Part shown: one piece after another, positions 5,363 to 6,068 of the stretch
Numbering within the stretch: position 1 is the first letter of the stretch
How the letters are laid out: each line of letters begins with the position of its first letter
Assembly (NCBI GenBank): GCA_937915975.1
Contig: CALGGL010000020.1
Coordinates: 1 to 6,068, forward strand
Direction of reading: 5' to 3'
DNA length: 6,068 nucleotides
Source: an uncultured Lachnospiraceae bacterium
Lineage (GTDB): Bacteria > Bacillota > Clostridia > Lachnospirales > Lachnospiraceae
Position numbers and translations under genes: made by a program
The notes under the pieces: model-generated
The model's input: only the letters and a program-made list of their open reading frames with translations
The model's database searches: none
Told to the model about the DNA's origin: nothing

Positions 5363-5857
5363 TCAGCTAATTAAATCACGAATATAAGAGCGATATTCTA
5401 CATCACTTGTATTATTATCCTCTTCAATTAAACAAAGAGGTGGATATAAAACACACCACCAATTATCACCTAAACCTTTACCTAGTGTAATAACAAGAGA
5501 TTCATATTTTCCTTCATCATATATAACACCTTTATAAACTTTTTTAGGAAAATAATTCATACCATAATCTATTTTATAATCACTAATTTTACTACCAACT
5601 ATTTTGTTAATATTATCCATATTGTTTTTTATACTCAATCTTGCTTCACTAATATTATCTACACTCTTAACTAAATCATAAATATCACTTTCTATTTCTT
5701 CTTTTAATTTCTTCTTTTCATATAAATCACTAACACTATTACTATTAGCAATAATTCTTATTCTAATAGCATCATTAGGTATAATAATCTCTTGATTTTT
5801 ATTATAAATCATTATTCCAATAACTAAACATATAATTAACATTATCATTTTTTTCAA
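5363..5857 (-). CDS. spoIIR: SpoIIR, stage II sporulation protein R
   Basis: SpoIIR is made in the forespore, secreted into the space between the forespore and mother-cell membranes, and triggers SpoIIGA to process pro-sigma-E. The 164-residue protein has an N-terminal hydrophobic anchor or signal (residues 2-18, after MKKM). The family core follows: IRIRIIANSNS (31-41), YFPKKVY (102-108), YESLVITLGKGLGDNWW (118-134) and CVLYPPLCLIE (135-145). It is short beside the roughly 200-residue clostridial proteins but no core motif is lost. The start chosen is TTG at 5857, 7 bases after AGGTGA. An ATG at 5881 has no site in front of it, and an ATG at 5848 is the other option. In B. subtilis spoIIR lies close to prfA-prmC, as here, and is transcribed by sigma-F; I see no clear sigma-F promoter. 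GC is about 23%, far below the left side. Confidence 0.88.
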   Translation of the reverse strand: MKKMIMLIICLVIGIMIYNKNQEIIIPNDAIRIRIIANSNSVSDLYEKKKLKEEIESDIYDLVKSVDNISEARLSIKNNMDNINKIVGSKISDYKIDYGMNYFPKKVYKGVIYDEGKYESLVITLGKGLGDNWWCVLYPPLCLIEEDNNTSDVEYRSYIRDLIS

Positions 5858-5864
5858 AATAAAA

Positions 5865-5870
5865 TCACCT
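5865..5870 (-). promoter_or_regulatory. Ribosome binding site that favours a TTG start for spoIIR
   Basis: AGGTGA on the minus strand, part of the extended AAGGAGGTGAT Shine-Dalgarno consensus, lies 7 bases ahead of TTG at 5857. No purine-rich site precedes the ATG at 5881, and this site lies inside the longer reading frame. Confidence 0.55.
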
Positions 5871-5905
5871 TCATTATTCATAATGAGATGATTCTATTTT
5901 TTTAT

Positions 5906-5938
5906 TCAAAAAAGATAAGTATTAATTTCTACTTATCT
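5906..5938 (-). terminator. Terminator-like hairpin overlapping the end of prmC
   Basis: A perfect 9-bp stem (5913-5921 with 5930-5938, loop 5922-5929) is followed on the minus strand by six T's (5908-5913). The prmC stop codon lies in the stem and loop boundary. The stem is AT-rich, so its strength is doubtful, but stem plus T-run fit an intrinsic terminator. If real, prmC and spoIIR would be separate transcripts. Confidence 0.5.
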
Positions 5939-6068
5939 CTTATTACAAAAACCATTCTATCTCTTCCTGATAAATCTTTTTTACTAATTATAGAAACATC
6001 TTTTATATCACTAAATAAATTAATGATATCATCTTTTTCATCATAACCAATTTCCATCGCTAGTATAA
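5929..6068 (-). CDS. prmC: PrmC, release factor glutamine methyltransferase (3' end only)
   Basis: Only the last 45 residues are in the window; the gene runs off the right edge. It reads ILAMEIGYDEKD followed by a short helical stretch and the ending KDLSGRDRMVFVIRDK. The first block matches the LxxEIGYxQ segment and the last the KDLxGRDRVV ending of PrmC/HemK. PrmC uses S-adenosylmethionine to methylate the glutamine of the GGQ motif in release factors RF1 and RF2. The catalytic NPPY motif would lie outside the window. Position ahead of spoIIR agrees with the Firmicute order prfA-prmC-...-spoIIR. The codons are very AT-rich, like spoIIR. Confidence 0.88.
   Translation of the reverse strand, partial: ILAMEIGYDEKDDIINLFSDIKDVSIISKKDLSGRDRMVFVIRDK

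Noticed and set aside
5858..5881. ATG start at 5881 for SpoIIR
   Set aside because: No ribosome site precedes it, and AGGTGA lies inside the extension, correctly placed for TTG at 5857. The ATG cannot be fully excluded.
1..6068. A new multi-gene defence, mobile or biosynthetic system
   Set aside because: Apart from one membrane protein and one small domain of unknown function, all genes belong to known families, with no shared pathway beyond the pairs described. No recombinase, nuclease, toxin or array is visible.

Overview
The window looks like a piece of an anaerobic, low-GC Firmicute (Bacillota) genome. By hand count the left three quarters (1 to about 4510) are near 40% GC. The gene content there suggests Lachnospiraceae: a Lys/Ala/Pro-rich histone-H1-like protein with a small conserved C-terminal domain, a reverse rubrerythrin with a rubredoxin partner, MurF, a DJ-1/PfpI protein and a short CYTH protein. 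The genus cannot be fixed from the sequence alone.

Layout. 1-286 has no gene but is full of structure: a long imperfect inverted repeat (27-155), a perfect 12-bp terminator hairpin (159-186) and a palindromic, repeat-like stretch (about 192-285). 287-760 (minus) encodes the histone-H1-like protein. 761-1028 is AT-rich leader and ends in a very strong 20-bp hairpin terminator. 1029-1202 (rubredoxin, 57 aa) and 1245-1784 (reverse rubrerythrin) form a minus-strand oxidative-stress operon with a visible promoter. 1880-1920 is the terminator behind murF. 1948-3312 (murF) and 3341-3883 (DJ-1/PfpI family) form a second minus-strand operon. It diverges from the plus-strand CYTH gene (4004-4513) through overlapping core promoters.

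The right end is different. The gene at 4472-5308 (minus, membrane protein of unknown function, about 32% GC) overlaps the 3' end of the CYTH gene. Next come spoIIR (5363-5857, minus, about 23% GC) and the 3' end of prmC (5929-6068, minus). prmC-spoIIR is a normal Firmicute neighbourhood, but its extreme AT richness does not match the left side. The codon-usage change falls inside the unknown gene, near 4650-4690. The simplest readings are a recombination or horizontal-transfer boundary, or an assembly join between two organisms; the sequence alone cannot decide.

How the genes work together: rubrerythrin and rubredoxin form a peroxide/oxygen detoxification pair; MurF makes the pentapeptide precursor of peptidoglycan; PrmC methylates release factors; SpoIIR is the forespore signal for sigma-E activation. 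I see no CRISPR array, recombinase, toxin-antitoxin pair or defence system, and nothing that clearly makes up a new multi-gene system. The points most worth checking are the composition break, the unknown membrane protein across it, and the structured region at 1-286.
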